Assembly (NCBI GenBank): GCA_016711485.1
Contig: JADJSX010000023.1
Location: 1,126,001 to 1,190,000, forward strand
Direction of reading: 5' to 3'
DNA from: Leptospiraceae bacterium
GTDB taxonomy: Bacteria > Spirochaetota > Leptospiria > Leptospirales > Leptospiraceae
DNA length: 64,000 nt
The notes beneath the pieces are model-generated. The model saw only the letters and a program-made list of their open reading frames with translations. It made no database searches and was not told the origin of the DNA. The first letter of the stretch is position 1; every line of letters starts with the position of its first letter. This document shows positions 25,183-35,591 of this stretch, piece by piece. The translations under genes were made by a program, and so were the position numbers.

Positions 25183-27267
25183 ATGGAAATCTTAAACTTT
25201 TCAAACGAACGACTTGCCGTGATTCTCGATTCGGAAAAAAAATCGGAACTTACCTTAGGCGAGATAGATAAAATAAAATCTTACCTTGCCAATTTAGAGA
25301 AACAGGATAAACGAGAAGTTAATCTTGCCTATCTAAGTTTCATTTATTCTTTATCTAAAGCTTTATACGATAATTTTAAATACGATGAGGCGGGAATTGG
25401 TATCTACGGGATAATCAATTTCATTGGAAATGAAGTAAGTGAGGAGAACAAAGATATTCTCTCAAAATGCTATCATCTAAATGGAATGATATTGCTCCAA
25501 AAAAAAGAATTTTATTATTCAATTCTTGCCTTGCGTAAATCACTTTATTTGATTGAAAATGATAGTGATATTAAAGAGAGAGTTTACGACTCATTAGCCC
25601 AAACTTTGAAAGAAGTTTATTTTTTTGAAGAGGCTATTCATTTCTTTTTACAAAGTATTGAAATAAAAACCCGTAAGCAAGATTTATTTGGGCTTTCGAT
25701 TTCTTATGGTGGGCTTGGAGATCTTTATTCCAAGTTAGAAGATTTCGCAAAAGCGGAAGAGTATATTCAAAAGGATATAGACATTTCTAAAGAAATAAAC
25801 AACTCGCAGGGTTTACTCATAGCCCACTTTCTACTAGTTACGATGTACAATAACCAATTGGAATTTTTGATTTATAAAAAGAATTTGAAAAACCAAATCA
25901 ATGAAATCTTTCGAATCATGAAACAACAAGAACAAGTGATTTTGCTATTAACAAAAGAAATAGAAAGTTTGAGTTTCAATCTTTATGATATACCGATTTT
26001 GACTGAATTAGAAATTGCAAAATTTACTATTCTAAAAAATAATTTACAAGAAGCGAGTGTGTATCTCTTATCCGCGAAGGAGAAAAGTAAAAATGCAAAT
26101 ATAAAGTGTTTAGGAATTTATTACCAAGTCTATGCTTTGTATTTTGAGTCGATAGGCGATATTGATAATGCTATAGAGCAATTAGTTCTAAGTGAAGAAG
26201 TTTTTAGAAATAATAATCTCTCCTTAGAACTCATTGGGGTATTAAATAAAACATCCGAAATACTTCTTCGTAATAGCCAAACCCCAAAAGCTATTGAAGC
26301 ATTAAAAACTATCATTGAGCTTTGCGAAAATCTAAATTTAGAACATCTAGTCGAATACTATGAAAATAAAATTAAAACCATAAACGAAACAGATTGGGTC
26401 ATGATACGATTGCAGAGATTCATTGGACGGGAAGTGACTAAAAATCTTTTAACTATAGAAAAAGAACCAGAAATAAGCAAAGTGAAAGTAGCCATCTTCT
26501 TTTCCGACATACGCTCATTTACCTCCATCTCTGAAAAAGTAGAGCCGGAAGTTTTACTCGATATGTTAAATACTTATATGAGTATCATGACTCGGATTGT
26601 AATTAAAAACAAAGGTGTGGTTAATAAATACATTGGCGACGCAATTATGGCATACTTCGGTCATCATAACAGCGACTCTAATTTTTTAAAATCTGCTCTT
26701 GATTCTTGCCTTACAATGCTTGAAGAATTACAGCTTCTAAATTATAGATTCACCAGTCTAGGAAGACCTAAGTTTCATATCGGAATAGGACTTCATTTTG
26801 GAGAAGTCATTGCAGGTAGAATGGGTTCTATTTCTCGAAGAGAATTTACCATCATAGGGGATAATGTCAACTTAGGCTCAAGGCTCGAAGGCATCTGTAA
26901 AAAATATGGAGTTAGCCTAATTCTAAGTGACGATTTTGTCTCTGGGGTTAAGAGTTTGTTAGACGCTAATTATAGTTTGATTGAATTGGATTTAATTACG
27001 GTCAAAGGAAAAGAAAAACCTGTCTCTATATTCACCGCTTACAAAAAAGAAAATACGGATAACCAAATTCTTTTAGCATGGGAGGTTTTTAAGGAAGCAA
27101 GACAATTCTACTTGAATCGAAACTGGGCAGAGAGTATAAATTTATTGAACACAATTACGAATGCGGAATTGGAAGTGACTAAACAATTTTATTTGAAAAG
27201 AAATACATATTATTTGCAAAATCCGAATGCGGATTTTTCTGGGGTTTATAATTTTGATGAGAAGTAA
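25183..27267 (+). CDS. TPR-containing class III adenylate cyclase
   Basis: Soluble 694-residue protein. Residues about 30-400 are TPR-like helical repeats (for example LFGLSISYGGLGDLYSKLED). Residues about 430-620 form a class III cyclase domain: VAIFFSDIRSFTSISE and NKYIGDAIMAYFG hold the two metal-binding Asp residues, and FTIIGDNVNLGSRLE holds the Asn and Arg of the transition state and a Thr typical of ATP-specific enzymes. A short helical tail follows. It should make cAMP under control of the TPR sensor. Its stop overlaps the start of the giant STAND ATPase gene, so the two were one operon. Confidence 0.85.
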   Translation: MEILNFSNERLAVILDSEKKSELTLGEIDKIKSYLANLEKQDKREVNLAYLSFIYSLSKALYDNFKYDEAGIGIYGIINFIGNEVSEENKDILSKCYHLNGMILLQKKEFYYSILALRKSLYLIENDSDIKERVYDSLAQTLKEVYFFEEAIHFFLQSIEIKTRKQDLFGLSISYGGLGDLYSKLEDFAKAEEYIQKDIDISKEINNSQGLLIAHFLLVTMYNNQLEFLIYKKNLKNQINEIFRIMKQQEQVILLLTKEIESLSFNLYDIPILTELEIAKFTILKNNLQEASVYLLSAKEKSKNANIKCLGIYYQVYALYFESIGDIDNAIEQLVLSEEVFRNNNLSLELIGVLNKTSEILLRNSQTPKAIEALKTIIELCENLNLEHLVEYYENKIKTINETDWVMIRLQRFIGREVTKNLLTIEKEPEISKVKVAIFFSDIRSFTSISEKVEPEVLLDMLNTYMSIMTRIVIKNKGVVNKYIGDAIMAYFGHHNSDSNFLKSALDSCLTMLEELQLLNYRFTSLGRPKFHIGIGLHFGEVIAGRMGSISRREFTIIGDNVNLGSRLEGICKKYGVSLILSDDFVSGVKSLLDANYSLIELDLITVKGKEKPVSIFTAYKKENTDNQILLAWEVFKEARQFYLNRNWAESINLLNTITNAELEVTKQFYLKRNTYYLQNPNADFSGVYNFDEK

Positions 27268-29953
27268 TTCTAATTACCCACAACCAATTGCTTTAACGTT
27301 AGAACTATATCACTCCGAAGAACAACCGTTTCGAAAGAGTCATAGACTCATCGACCTTGCAGAAGCTGTTATTAAATACTATACGGTGGTGATTGTTTCC
27401 AACTATATGGAGTCTAAAGACGTTCACGAGGATGTAAAAGCAATTCTAGGAGCGGGTTTAAAAACTCCATCGCTTGGTGTCTGGGCGTTTTTTACAGAAA
27501 AGATTCATCCTTTTATTCTCAAAGAAAATGCAATCTGGAAAGACTTTCCTGAGTTCTTCGAAAAAGTTTTACGACTGGCGACAGTTCCCATCATTGAATT
27601 TAGAAACTCCTACGCATATGGCTCGACTCCTAGCGATGAGGATTGTTTGGAAGATTGTAAAAGAATTTATCCTCATGTTGAAAAAATTCTGAATAGCAAA
27701 TATCTCACCGATTACAGCTTGTTAGTCGGTCGAAGGAATTCTGAGAAAGAAATTAGTTTTGAAGTATTCATGAGTGGAGGACAGGCATCCCTGCCTGTCA
27801 CAAGGACATATTCTGATTTAGGGACAGGCAAGGATGCCTATCCTACCTTTCATAATACCGTATTCCTCGCAAGTCCAGAAGGAAGGCTTTTATCCTTACA
27901 TCCATTACTTGTAATTAAACCAGAATTTCCTAAATTTATAACGGAGGAAATTTTAGAAAAAGAAATTACTCCTAAAATAACGAAAGCCCAAAAGCAAATA
28001 ATTCTTACCTTGTATCAAAAATCAGAGAAGGGATACAAATTAAAGGAGCAGAAAGAAGCGGATAAGGTCAAATTAGTCGCAACACTCTTCCAAGAAATTG
28101 GATTTTCCAAGGAGAAATTTTTCTACTACAATGACTTGCGAAACAATAAAGCAATCAGTCTTTTGAACTACGATGCTTCGCTAAAAGAAAGAGACAAAGA
28201 ACTCCTAGAAATATTTACAAAGATTTTTCCAATCCATGAATGGGAGAAAGTAGAATCTCCGTTTAAAAATAGAATTGAAGAGCTAACGGAAAACTTCATT
28301 GGAAGAACAGAAGAGCTAAGTCATCTAAAGAAATTCATCGAATACAACGAAAAAGGTCATTATCTAATTTGGGGAACACCCGGAGTGGGTAAATCAGCCT
28401 TAGTCGCAAGAGCGGTGCAAGAGTTATCCTGGTTTACCGAGACAAAGAAAACAAACCTTCACGTAGTAGAATACTTCATCCGAAGAGGGACTTTATTTTC
28501 CAAACCAGAATTTTACTTGGAGACTTTGTATAAACAATTGGAATACAAATTCCAAACCAAAATTCCGCTTGGAAATACGGTTAGCGAAAAGGTAGAAAAA
28601 AGTATTGAACGGTTTGCAAAAATTTCTGAAAAGCTTGTAGAGAAAAAAGAAAAGTTAGTCGTATTCATTGACGGACTCGATGAAGCAGGAGAAGACTTAC
28701 TCCAGATACTGCCTATTCAACTGTATCCACATATTCTATTTTTATTTTCTTCGAGACCAGTTCCTAGCGCCAAGAAAGTCTATGAAACTTCTCTGAATGC
28801 AGAATACAAAAAAGAAATTACTCTCGGTGGCCTGTCGCTAGAAGATATTCGGGCATTGCTTTATAAATTCATTAACATCTATGAATTGGATGAAAAATAT
28901 GCAAACGTGGTTTTGGAAAAGTCAGAGGGTAATCCTCTTTATCTACACCTACTTTGCAATGAGTTATTCAAAGGAGAAATCGCACTCAACGATACAAACG
29001 CGCTCCCAAAAGAAATAGGAATTTTTTACAAATCCATCCTAAGTCGATTTATGGAATTGACAAACGGAGAAAAGATTCTAGAATTCTTATTTTTACTTGC
29101 GGTTTCACTAGATTATCTCCATGCTGACACGATAGCTTTGTTCCTAGAAATCTCTCGCCCACTAGCGGACAAAATTTTAGATGAATGCGCGGAGGTATTA
29201 CAAGAAAATCCAATCACAACCGAATTCGAAGACTGGCAATTATTTCATGAATCTTTCCGAGAATTTCTAAAAAGCAAATACTCTAGAGAAACAAAAGCGA
29301 TGGAAGAGAGAATACTTTCCGTTTGCCGTAAATGGGAAAATAGAAACCAAGAAAACACCGACCCGCATACGATTCGTTATATGCTGTCGTATTACATAAA
29401 GCACCTGAGTTTTCAGAATACACCTACCACCGATTTAGAATTAGCAAAAACGATTTTAAAAAAATCCTATATTGCAGCACAGCTAAAACATTTAGAATTT
29501 TACGACACCAGTCTCTCCGATGCAGTTCTCGCTTTAGGGATAATGACAAGTAACCACCCGAAAGAACTTTCTATCATCTGCCAAATCGCTCTTCTCGCAG
29601 GCGAGCTTGGAAATAAAGCAGAATCCGATATTCATATCGCCTTCGAATGGGCTAAGAAAGAAGGTCGGTTTGCGGATGCAGTCAGAAGAGTCAGCATTTT
29701 ACAGGACAAAAAGGAGCTTTTCAAGGCTTTGTTTCTACTTCTCTGGATTGCCGCCGATAGAGAAGAAGCAAGTGCCGAGGTGAATAAAGGAAATTGTGAA
29801 TACTTACTCGCTGTGATGGAGGATGAGATTCCTGCGGATACTGCCGATTGGTCTGAGTTTGCAAGTGAAACTTTGGCTGTGGAAGTGGTTGGGAAAGTGC
29901 TACGGTGGTCGGATAGGATTCAGGTTTCTTACGAATGGGCAATCAGGAAGTAG
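27257..29953 (+). CDS. STAND/NACHT-like ATPase, N-terminal portion of a broken giant gene
   Basis: The best start is ATG 27257, which overlaps the cyclase stop. The 898 residues hold an alpha-helical N-terminal domain (PQPIALTLELYHSEEQPF, then LAEAVIKYYTVVIVSNY), possibly HEPN-like. The NTPase follows at about residue 345: FIGRTEELSHLKKFIE, Walker A WGTPGVGKSALVARAV, Walker B VVFIDGLDEAG, sensor LFLFSSRPVP and a winged-helix region LLYKFINIYE, SEGNPLYLHLLCNELF. Helical repeats come next. The frame stops at 29951-29953, but homologous sequence continues in other frames, so this is a truncated product. STAND proteins switch on after sensing a ligand; several defend against phage. Confidence 0.7.
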   Translation: MRSNSNYPQPIALTLELYHSEEQPFRKSHRLIDLAEAVIKYYTVVIVSNYMESKDVHEDVKAILGAGLKTPSLGVWAFFTEKIHPFILKENAIWKDFPEFFEKVLRLATVPIIEFRNSYAYGSTPSDEDCLEDCKRIYPHVEKILNSKYLTDYSLLVGRRNSEKEISFEVFMSGGQASLPVTRTYSDLGTGKDAYPTFHNTVFLASPEGRLLSLHPLLVIKPEFPKFITEEILEKEITPKITKAQKQIILTLYQKSEKGYKLKEQKEADKVKLVATLFQEIGFSKEKFFYYNDLRNNKAISLLNYDASLKERDKELLEIFTKIFPIHEWEKVESPFKNRIEELTENFIGRTEELSHLKKFIEYNEKGHYLIWGTPGVGKSALVARAVQELSWFTETKKTNLHVVEYFIRRGTLFSKPEFYLETLYKQLEYKFQTKIPLGNTVSEKVEKSIERFAKISEKLVEKKEKLVVFIDGLDEAGEDLLQILPIQLYPHILFLFSSRPVPSAKKVYETSLNAEYKKEITLGGLSLEDIRALLYKFINIYELDEKYANVVLEKSEGNPLYLHLLCNELFKGEIALNDTNALPKEIGIFYKSILSRFMELTNGEKILEFLFLLAVSLDYLHADTIALFLEISRPLADKILDECAEVLQENPITTEFEDWQLFHESFREFLKSKYSRETKAMEERILSVCRKWENRNQENTDPHTIRYMLSYYIKHLSFQNTPTTDLELAKTILKKSYIAAQLKHLEFYDTSLSDAVLALGIMTSNHPKELSIICQIALLAGELGNKAESDIHIAFEWAKKEGRFADAVRRVSILQDKKELFKALFLLLWIAADREEASAEVNKGNCEYLLAVMEDEIPADTADWSEFASETLAVEVVGKVLRWSDRIQVSYEWAIRK

Positions 29954-30169
29954 CCGCTCGGGTAATGGATGTTGTTTTGAAGGAGCATGGGTTGGTGGAT
30001 GAGGGTAATGAGGGATTTTCTTTCCTGTCCCAAGAGGATATAGGAGTTCTTATAGATTCCATAGCAGGTGGAGGAAACAGAGGATACAGATGAAGTTATT
30101 TTTAAAAAGATTCTAGGTTTAGTTCAGGAGAGTATGGAAAAGTATGTGGAGAGTGAAGCTATTAATGCT
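29954..30169 (+). pseudogene. Frameshifted continuation of the STAND gene before the IS701-like element
   Basis: After the stop at 29951-29953 the frame one base over reads QEVAARVMDVVLKEHGLVDE and then FSFLSQEDIGVLIDSIAGGG. A further shift leads to EVIFKKILGLVQESMEKYVE up to the insertion sequence. The helical, charged composition matches the flanking repeats. At least two small indels are needed to join it to the upstream reading frame. Confidence 0.55.
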
Positions 30170-31497
30170 ACTTTGTCAAGTCGGAGTTGAAATAAAGATT
30201 GTACAAAAGAAAGGATTTATAATATTGTTCGTGTGGATTTCATACTTAACGAGCATTCCGATTTATTTAGCGAGTATATAAATTCTTTCGATCCATTATG
30301 GGTAAGGAAAGAGCAAAAAGAATATTTTGAGAAGACCTTAAAAGGTTTTAGTTCAGAGATAAAACGGAAAAATATTGAGCGGATTTCCGAAACGATAATA
30401 GATCAGGATTATCAAAATCTCCATCATTTCATTACAACTTCTCCTTGGGATAAGAAGGATATGAATGAGATACGTATTAACTTTATGCGAGAGCATAGTA
30501 ACTCTTATCCGACAAAGAAAGCGATATTAGTCATTGATGATTCTGGTGTTCTTAAAAGAGGCAATTCGACAGAAGGCGTTGGGCATCAATATATTGGTCA
30601 AGTTGGAAAAGTGGCTAATGGCAACGTATTCGTAACCTCACATTTAGTGAGTGAGTTCAAGCATATGCCATTAGATATAAAAAAGAATTTATACCCGAAG
30701 ATAAAACTAAAACCAAAGAAGAACAAAAATTTACAACAAAGATAGAGATTGCGATTTTTCTAATAGAAGAAGCTATTCGACGAGGAATCAAATTTGAATT
30801 CGTTGTTGCAGATGCATGGTATGGTTCTAGCCCTAATTTTACTGACTATTTAGAGGCTAAAGGTTTGAAGTATATTGTATCAATTAAAAGTAATCGAAAT
30901 ATATTTTACAAATTTCCTAATGATTTAAAAAGTAGTGAGCACAAGATAAGTGAGTTACTTACACTCATAGAGCCTAACGCATTTCGCCCCTTGATATTAA
31001 ATTATCAGATGGTTCGAACAAGAAAATTTATTTTGTTAGGATGGATTTAAAAGTAAAAGGATTAAGTGGAAAAAGAAGAGTGATAATTGAAACTGATAGA
31101 ATTGGTGATTGGGCAAATGCAGAGGTAAGTTATTTTATTTCCAATGCAACTGAATTGCGCGATGACACTGTTATCCGCTACTATCATAGACGGAATTGGA
31201 TAGAAGTATTCTATAGAGAAGTAAAAGACTTTCTAGGTGCAGACGAATATCATACGGAGTATGGATAGAATTCTTCGACATTGGACATTATGCATAGTAA
31301 CCTACAGCATGATGCAATGGCTACAACATGGAAAAGCAATCAAGGAATTCGTAAAAAAAACGATTGACCTTTGGAGACGTTCAAACTGTATGCAGGATTT
31401 ATTTGAAAAAAAGAATAATTGAACTCGCTACTTTAGATCCTAGTATTTTCCTAAAACACCTTGATGGAATTTTAATAGCCCTTTAAGATGACAAAGT
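30170..31497 (+). mobile_element. IS701-like insertion sequence, decayed
   Basis: An inverted pair ACTTTGTCA (30170-30178) and TGACAAAGT (31489-31497) marks plausible ends. Inside lies a transposase broken into at least three frames. The element interrupts the helical-repeat region of the STAND gene. No clean target duplication is visible. Confidence 0.6.
30233..31422 (+). pseudogene. IS701-like transposase, multiply frameshifted
   Basis: The first piece contains AILVIDDSGVLKRGNSTEGV, then GHQYIGQVGKVANGNVFVTS. This is the first catalytic Asp region of IS701-type (IS4-related) DDE transposases. A second piece has VVADAWYGSSPNFTDYLEAK with the next Asp, and a third has RYYHRRNWIEVFYREVKDFL with the likely catalytic Glu, followed by ILRHWTLCIVTYSMMQWL. 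Frames change near 30720 and again near 31040 and 31260, so no functional enzyme is made. Confidence 0.75.
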
Positions 31498-31498
31498 C

Positions 31499-32179
31499 GC
31501 ATTAGTTATGAATTGTATTCAGATATTCTAGAAGAAATTTCTTATAAATTAAAGGTCTTATCTCAATGTCCTAGTTTAGATAACGATAATTTTAATACTT
31601 TAATCAGCGACATAGGACGTATTTCACTAGAAATTGAAAGTCTATATCTAGAAATTAGAATAAATATTCTTACTACAAAATATTTGTCATGGATGCACTT
31701 TGCGAAAAAACGTCTGACATTAAATTTAGTTCAAACTTCTCTGTTGGGAGAATTGGCATTGACGCTCTTAATAGTTGCAGAACTAACAACTACGATTCTA
31801 GAATTATGTAGACGAAACGATAAACTTGATTCTTCGGATAAATTGAATAGTGATGAAATTGAAGAACTCTTTGATAAATTAATAAAAGTTGCCTATAGTA
31901 TAGAAGATAATCCTGATAAGACTTTAATTTTTTATGACATTGCTATTGCCCTCCAAAATGCGAAGTTGAATGAAAAATCTCTAAATTTAATTTTTACATA
32001 CAATGAATCAGTAGATTTAGGATACAACAAAGTGGGTGATATGCATCTTTCCGGTGCAATCGTAAATTCTCTATCATTCATCGACGAAAAATGGCAATTT
32101 GAATTAGCAATTTCCACTTTCAATACATTTGGAAATTGGAGCAACAGTAAATATTATCTTTTTAAAAGATTTGAACCTA
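31499..32179 (+). pseudogene. STAND gene fragment between the two insertion sequences
   Basis: An open frame (SYELYSDILEEISYKLKVL, then helices such as KTLIFYDIAIALQNAKLNEK) runs from the end of the IS701-like element into the IS3-like element. There it terminates artificially at 32218-32220 as FSKGIFLILS. It has no natural start. Composition and helical periodicity match the fragments on the far side of the IS3 copy, supporting one original gene. Confidence 0.6.
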
Positions 32180-32233
32180 CCCCTTTTTTTAGTAAAGGAA
32201 TTTTCTTAATTTTATCCTAAAAACATTTTCAAT

Positions 32234-33019
32234 TTACTTTTTTTTATTCTTTGAAATAAATGCAGCGAACTCAGCGGGTGACATACCGTTATGCGCAGAG
32301 TGAGGTTTCAGTGCGTTATACTTGTTTACATAACCAAAGATAGAGGCTCCGGATTCTTCCTTGCTATCATAGTCGGAAATATTTATTTCACCAGCCTTTA
32401 TAGTTTTGTTCAAAGATTCAGCATGAGCATTTTCGTATACGTTACCCACACACATAGAAATCTGCATTCCGTAATTCATTAGCCGCTCAACGTATCTATC
32501 AGAGCAATACCTTACATCTGCATCAGTATGGTGAATGCATCCCTTCAATGTCTTTCTCTTCTTTTAGCTTCGTCCAAAGCTCCTAGAACAAGGTTAGTAT
32601 CGTTTTTATCCGAGATTGCCGCACCGACAATTTCTCTAGTATGTAAATCCATCAGTAACGCCAAATAATGATTAACCCCTTTTTACGTCATAGGCTGTTA
32701 CATCACCAACAATTATCTGGTTCAAATTTGTTGTCTTTATTCCTTTGGTTAGATTTGTATACTTATGGAATTTATGCCCAGAATCAGTCGTTTTAGCCTT
32801 TTTAGGACGTTTTTTCGTATTAATCAGACCATTATCTTTCATTATCCTTTCGATTCGCTTCTTGTTAATGACCATAACTTTCTTCAAATGATATGTAACC
32901 GATGGAACGCCGGAGGCTGGTAATTTTTCTAAAAACAATTGAATCAGTCTTAATACAGGCGCATCTTTCGACTTCCAATCTACAGGCTTGTAGTATAGTG
33001 TATTGGGGCTAATGTTCAT
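32234..33019 (-). pseudogene. IS3-family transposase OrfB (second element), two frameshifts
   Basis: The first frame gives LPASGVPSVTYHLKKVMV and then NLNQIIVGDVTAYDVK with the first catalytic Asp. The second frame gives NHYLALLMDLHTREIVGAAI. The third begins GCIHHTDADVRYCS with the second Asp and ends NVYENAHAESLNKTIK with the catalytic Glu. Frame changes fall near 32690 and 32555. The active-site set is present but no single polypeptide can be made. Confidence 0.8.
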
Positions 33020-33378
33020 TATTTTGCAACTCCTTTTAATCCCAACGTACTTGGCGAGATAACCCCTGACGAATTCTTTCTTCTCTCTCGTGCTAAGCCA
33101 AATTCTTGCATTTTTTTTAAAACGTGATTCTGTAATGCCATTTCGCCTAACGCTGATTCATACTCATTGACCAATCTTTTCAACTCTCTTACTTCATTTG
33201 AATCCGTTTCATTTCTCTGAAATCCATCGCCAAATCCATATTTATCCCTCCACTTCGAAAGTGTTTGGACAGAAATCCTCTCTCTTTTGCTTACCTCAGA
33301 CAATGAACTTTGACCCGTGCTTAGTTCTACAGCCATCTTCTTTTGAAAATCTATCCCATATCGTTTGCGTGTAATCAT
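33019..33378 (-). CDS. IS3-family transposase OrfA (second element)
   Basis: Helix-turn-helix subunit of 119 residues: YGIDFQKKMAVELSTGQSSL, then SVQTLSKWRDKYGFGDGF, followed by a coiled coil with VRELKRLVNEYESALGEMAL. The reading frame is intact. It stops where orfB begins, with the stop codon one base into the orfB start region. Confidence 0.8.
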   Translation of the reverse strand: MITRKRYGIDFQKKMAVELSTGQSSLSEVSKRERISVQTLSKWRDKYGFGDGFQRNETDSNEVRELKRLVNEYESALGEMALQNHVLKKMQEFGLARERRKNSSGVISPSTLGLKGVAK

Positions 33379-33426
33379 AATCTAGACTCCTTTTTCTCCA
33401 TTTTTTGTCGTTACTAAAAAAGGGGG

Positions 33427-33858
33427 TAAGTCCAATTAGTCGATTCACTACTTGAAAAAAAACTCTTTGATTTAGCTGAATCAGTGTTAGAAGATGCTAT
33501 TAATAATGTCTTTGATATAAGAATCAGTAGTGAAACTTATAATGTAGAAAGAATTTTAGAGACAATTGCTGACTACCTTTCAGTATCAGTCGAATTATTG
33601 CCAAATTGGGAAAAACTTTATCTATATTTTAAACAGAATTTTGACCAGTTTGCGTTAGACACCTTTCCTGACAGTGTAATGGATAAGTTAGCTGTAGCGG
33701 TTGGCGTTTCATATAAATTATCCAATTGGGAAAAACTACTTGAGGAAACCATTGAGACTAATGAACTCGCTGATTCTGAAAATGATTTTAATTTATTTAT
33801 AAAAAAAGTTTTTTCTTCAGCAGTTTCTTTTATTATAAAAAAAGGGGCTTTTTAAATA
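33427..33858 (+). pseudogene. STAND gene fragment after the second IS3
   Basis: The frame reads DSLLEKKLFDLAESVLEDA, then NVERILETIADYLSVSVEL and LLPNWEKLYLYFKQNFDQFA, to a stop at 33853-33855. The next frame over continues directly as FLNKFLSATKVINENKWNQI, so one base lost in the AAAAAAGGGGC run at about 33839-33847 separates two parts of one repeat-rich protein. It is all-helical with alternating hydrophobic residues. Confidence 0.55.
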
Positions 33859-33863
33859 AATTC

Positions 33864-35591
33864 TTGTCCGCTACAAAAGTAATCAATGAAAATAAATGGA
33901 ATCAAATATTCGAGTATACCCGTAATTCTAAAAATAAAATGTTCGGTTTACTTATTCCTTCACTGATTGAATTAAAATATTTTGATTATGCTAAATCCAT
34001 TTTTAAAGAATTTATTTCTGTTAAATCCATTAATGAAAAAGAAAAACCAGAATTCAAACTTTTAAACTTCTTAATTTTAGCAAGTCAATTTTCACAAAGA
34101 GGTTTGATGAATAAGTGGAACGCTACCATAAAAAATGGCATTTTAACTTTGAAGGAATCTAAAGTAATACCTGATATATTTAATTTATTAATACAACATA
34201 TTAGAGCTAAGGGAATAGCTGAATTTAAATCTGACAATTATTTAGAAATGGTTGTTGATTCTATAGAGTTGAATAATTTTATTTTGAAAGATTATAAATT
34301 TAATGTCCATGTAAACTTTGCTTTAAGAATTTTAGATTTTGACGAAAATCTTTTGAACAAAACAATGTTGGAAAAATTGATACAATTCATTGAACATTAT
34401 AATGTAGATAATACAGACCTAAGTTCCAGATGGAGTGCGATTGAATCAAAAGAAAATATTCAATTTGAGCTTAGACGAAAATTAATAAAAATCAGCGAAG
34501 TTTCGGTTCAAGAAAATATTATTTCCCAAATATTTGAAATATTCGATGAAATTGACTTTGGATATACTAAATATAAAAATTTTAAATCTATTATCCTAGA
34601 AATAATTTCAGAAAGAATTACAGTATTGAACAAGGATGTATTAATGGCGCACATTGCTCAATTGATAGAGCATTCTAATCCTAAATCTACAAAAGAATCT
34701 GTTTTTTATGAAGTAGTAATAAAAATTTTCCAGAATAAGAATTTAGATTTTGAATATATTAATGATTTGATTTCCATTTTTGAGAATAATGAAGATTTAT
34801 CGCAACTTGTAATCGCAATAGAAATTCTCAAATCGGAAAATCTACACTCGGCTGATTTTTTAAAGTATAAAGAAGTAATAAATAAAGTAGGAGAAATTAA
34901 TGAAAGAGCAACATTTGAATTAATTCTCAAAATAATTTTAGAAATTAAAAATAATTCCATTAAAATAGGTTTATTAGAATCACTCACTTCTTTTCCTCTT
35001 CTTTCAAATAATTTGGATTTAATAATTCGAATAGCAACAGAATTAGTAAAAATGAATGCAACGAGCAGGGCTAAAGAATTGGTTGAAACCTCTATCAATT
35101 CCTACAAAGCCAAATTTAATATATCAAATGCAAATCAAGGAAATGAATTCCGTGAACTTTTAGATGGAATCGAATATAAATATAGAATTTCTATATTATT
35201 GGAATTATCTAATTTTCAAAGACTTATTGAAAGTAATTTAGAAGTAATCGAGTTTATTTCATCTGAAATTTTTGCTTTAATGCAGGAATATATGGCTAAT
35301 CAATCTTTTTCTTGGAGCAATATTTTTGAGATTTTATTTAACATACCTAATTGCGAAAACATTTTTAAGCGAATATTTTATTCCAATGATTTATGGACTT
35401 ATGCTGATAATTACTATTCAAATAGTATTGAACTCTTCAATCGTAGCTCAATCATTAAACATTTAATGGATAATGCAAGTGAAACGAATATTGGATTTTT
35501 AAAAAAAATATTCTCAACAATCGCAAACTCAAAAAATCTCTCTGACAAGGAAGAATTATTCACAGAGATATTCACCCTTACTAAAAAATAA
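33864..35591 (+). pseudogene. STAND gene, helical-repeat region (575 codons)
   Basis: Long open frame that could start at TTG 33864, but it reads as a continuation of the upstream fragment. The product is almost entirely alpha-helical with HEAT/TPR-like spacing, for example LLIPSLIELKYFDYAKSIFK and LIIRIATELVKMNATSRAKE-like helices. It ends at an in-frame TAA (35589-35591), after which the same frame stays open to 36344. Strong A+T richness and repeated helices suggest the ligand-sensing arm of a STAND protein. Confidence 0.55.

Larger units (their letters stand above)
32180..33426 (-). mobile_element. Second IS3-family element, decayed
   Basis: The ends read CCCCTTTTTTTAGTAA on the left and, inward from the right, CCCCCTTTTTTAGTAAC, giving inverted repeats with a slipped homopolymer. 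It carries orfA (33378-33019) and a frameshifted orfB. It differs in sequence from the IS3 element at 23.4 kb. A TA on both sides may be all that remains of the target duplication. Confidence 0.75.
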
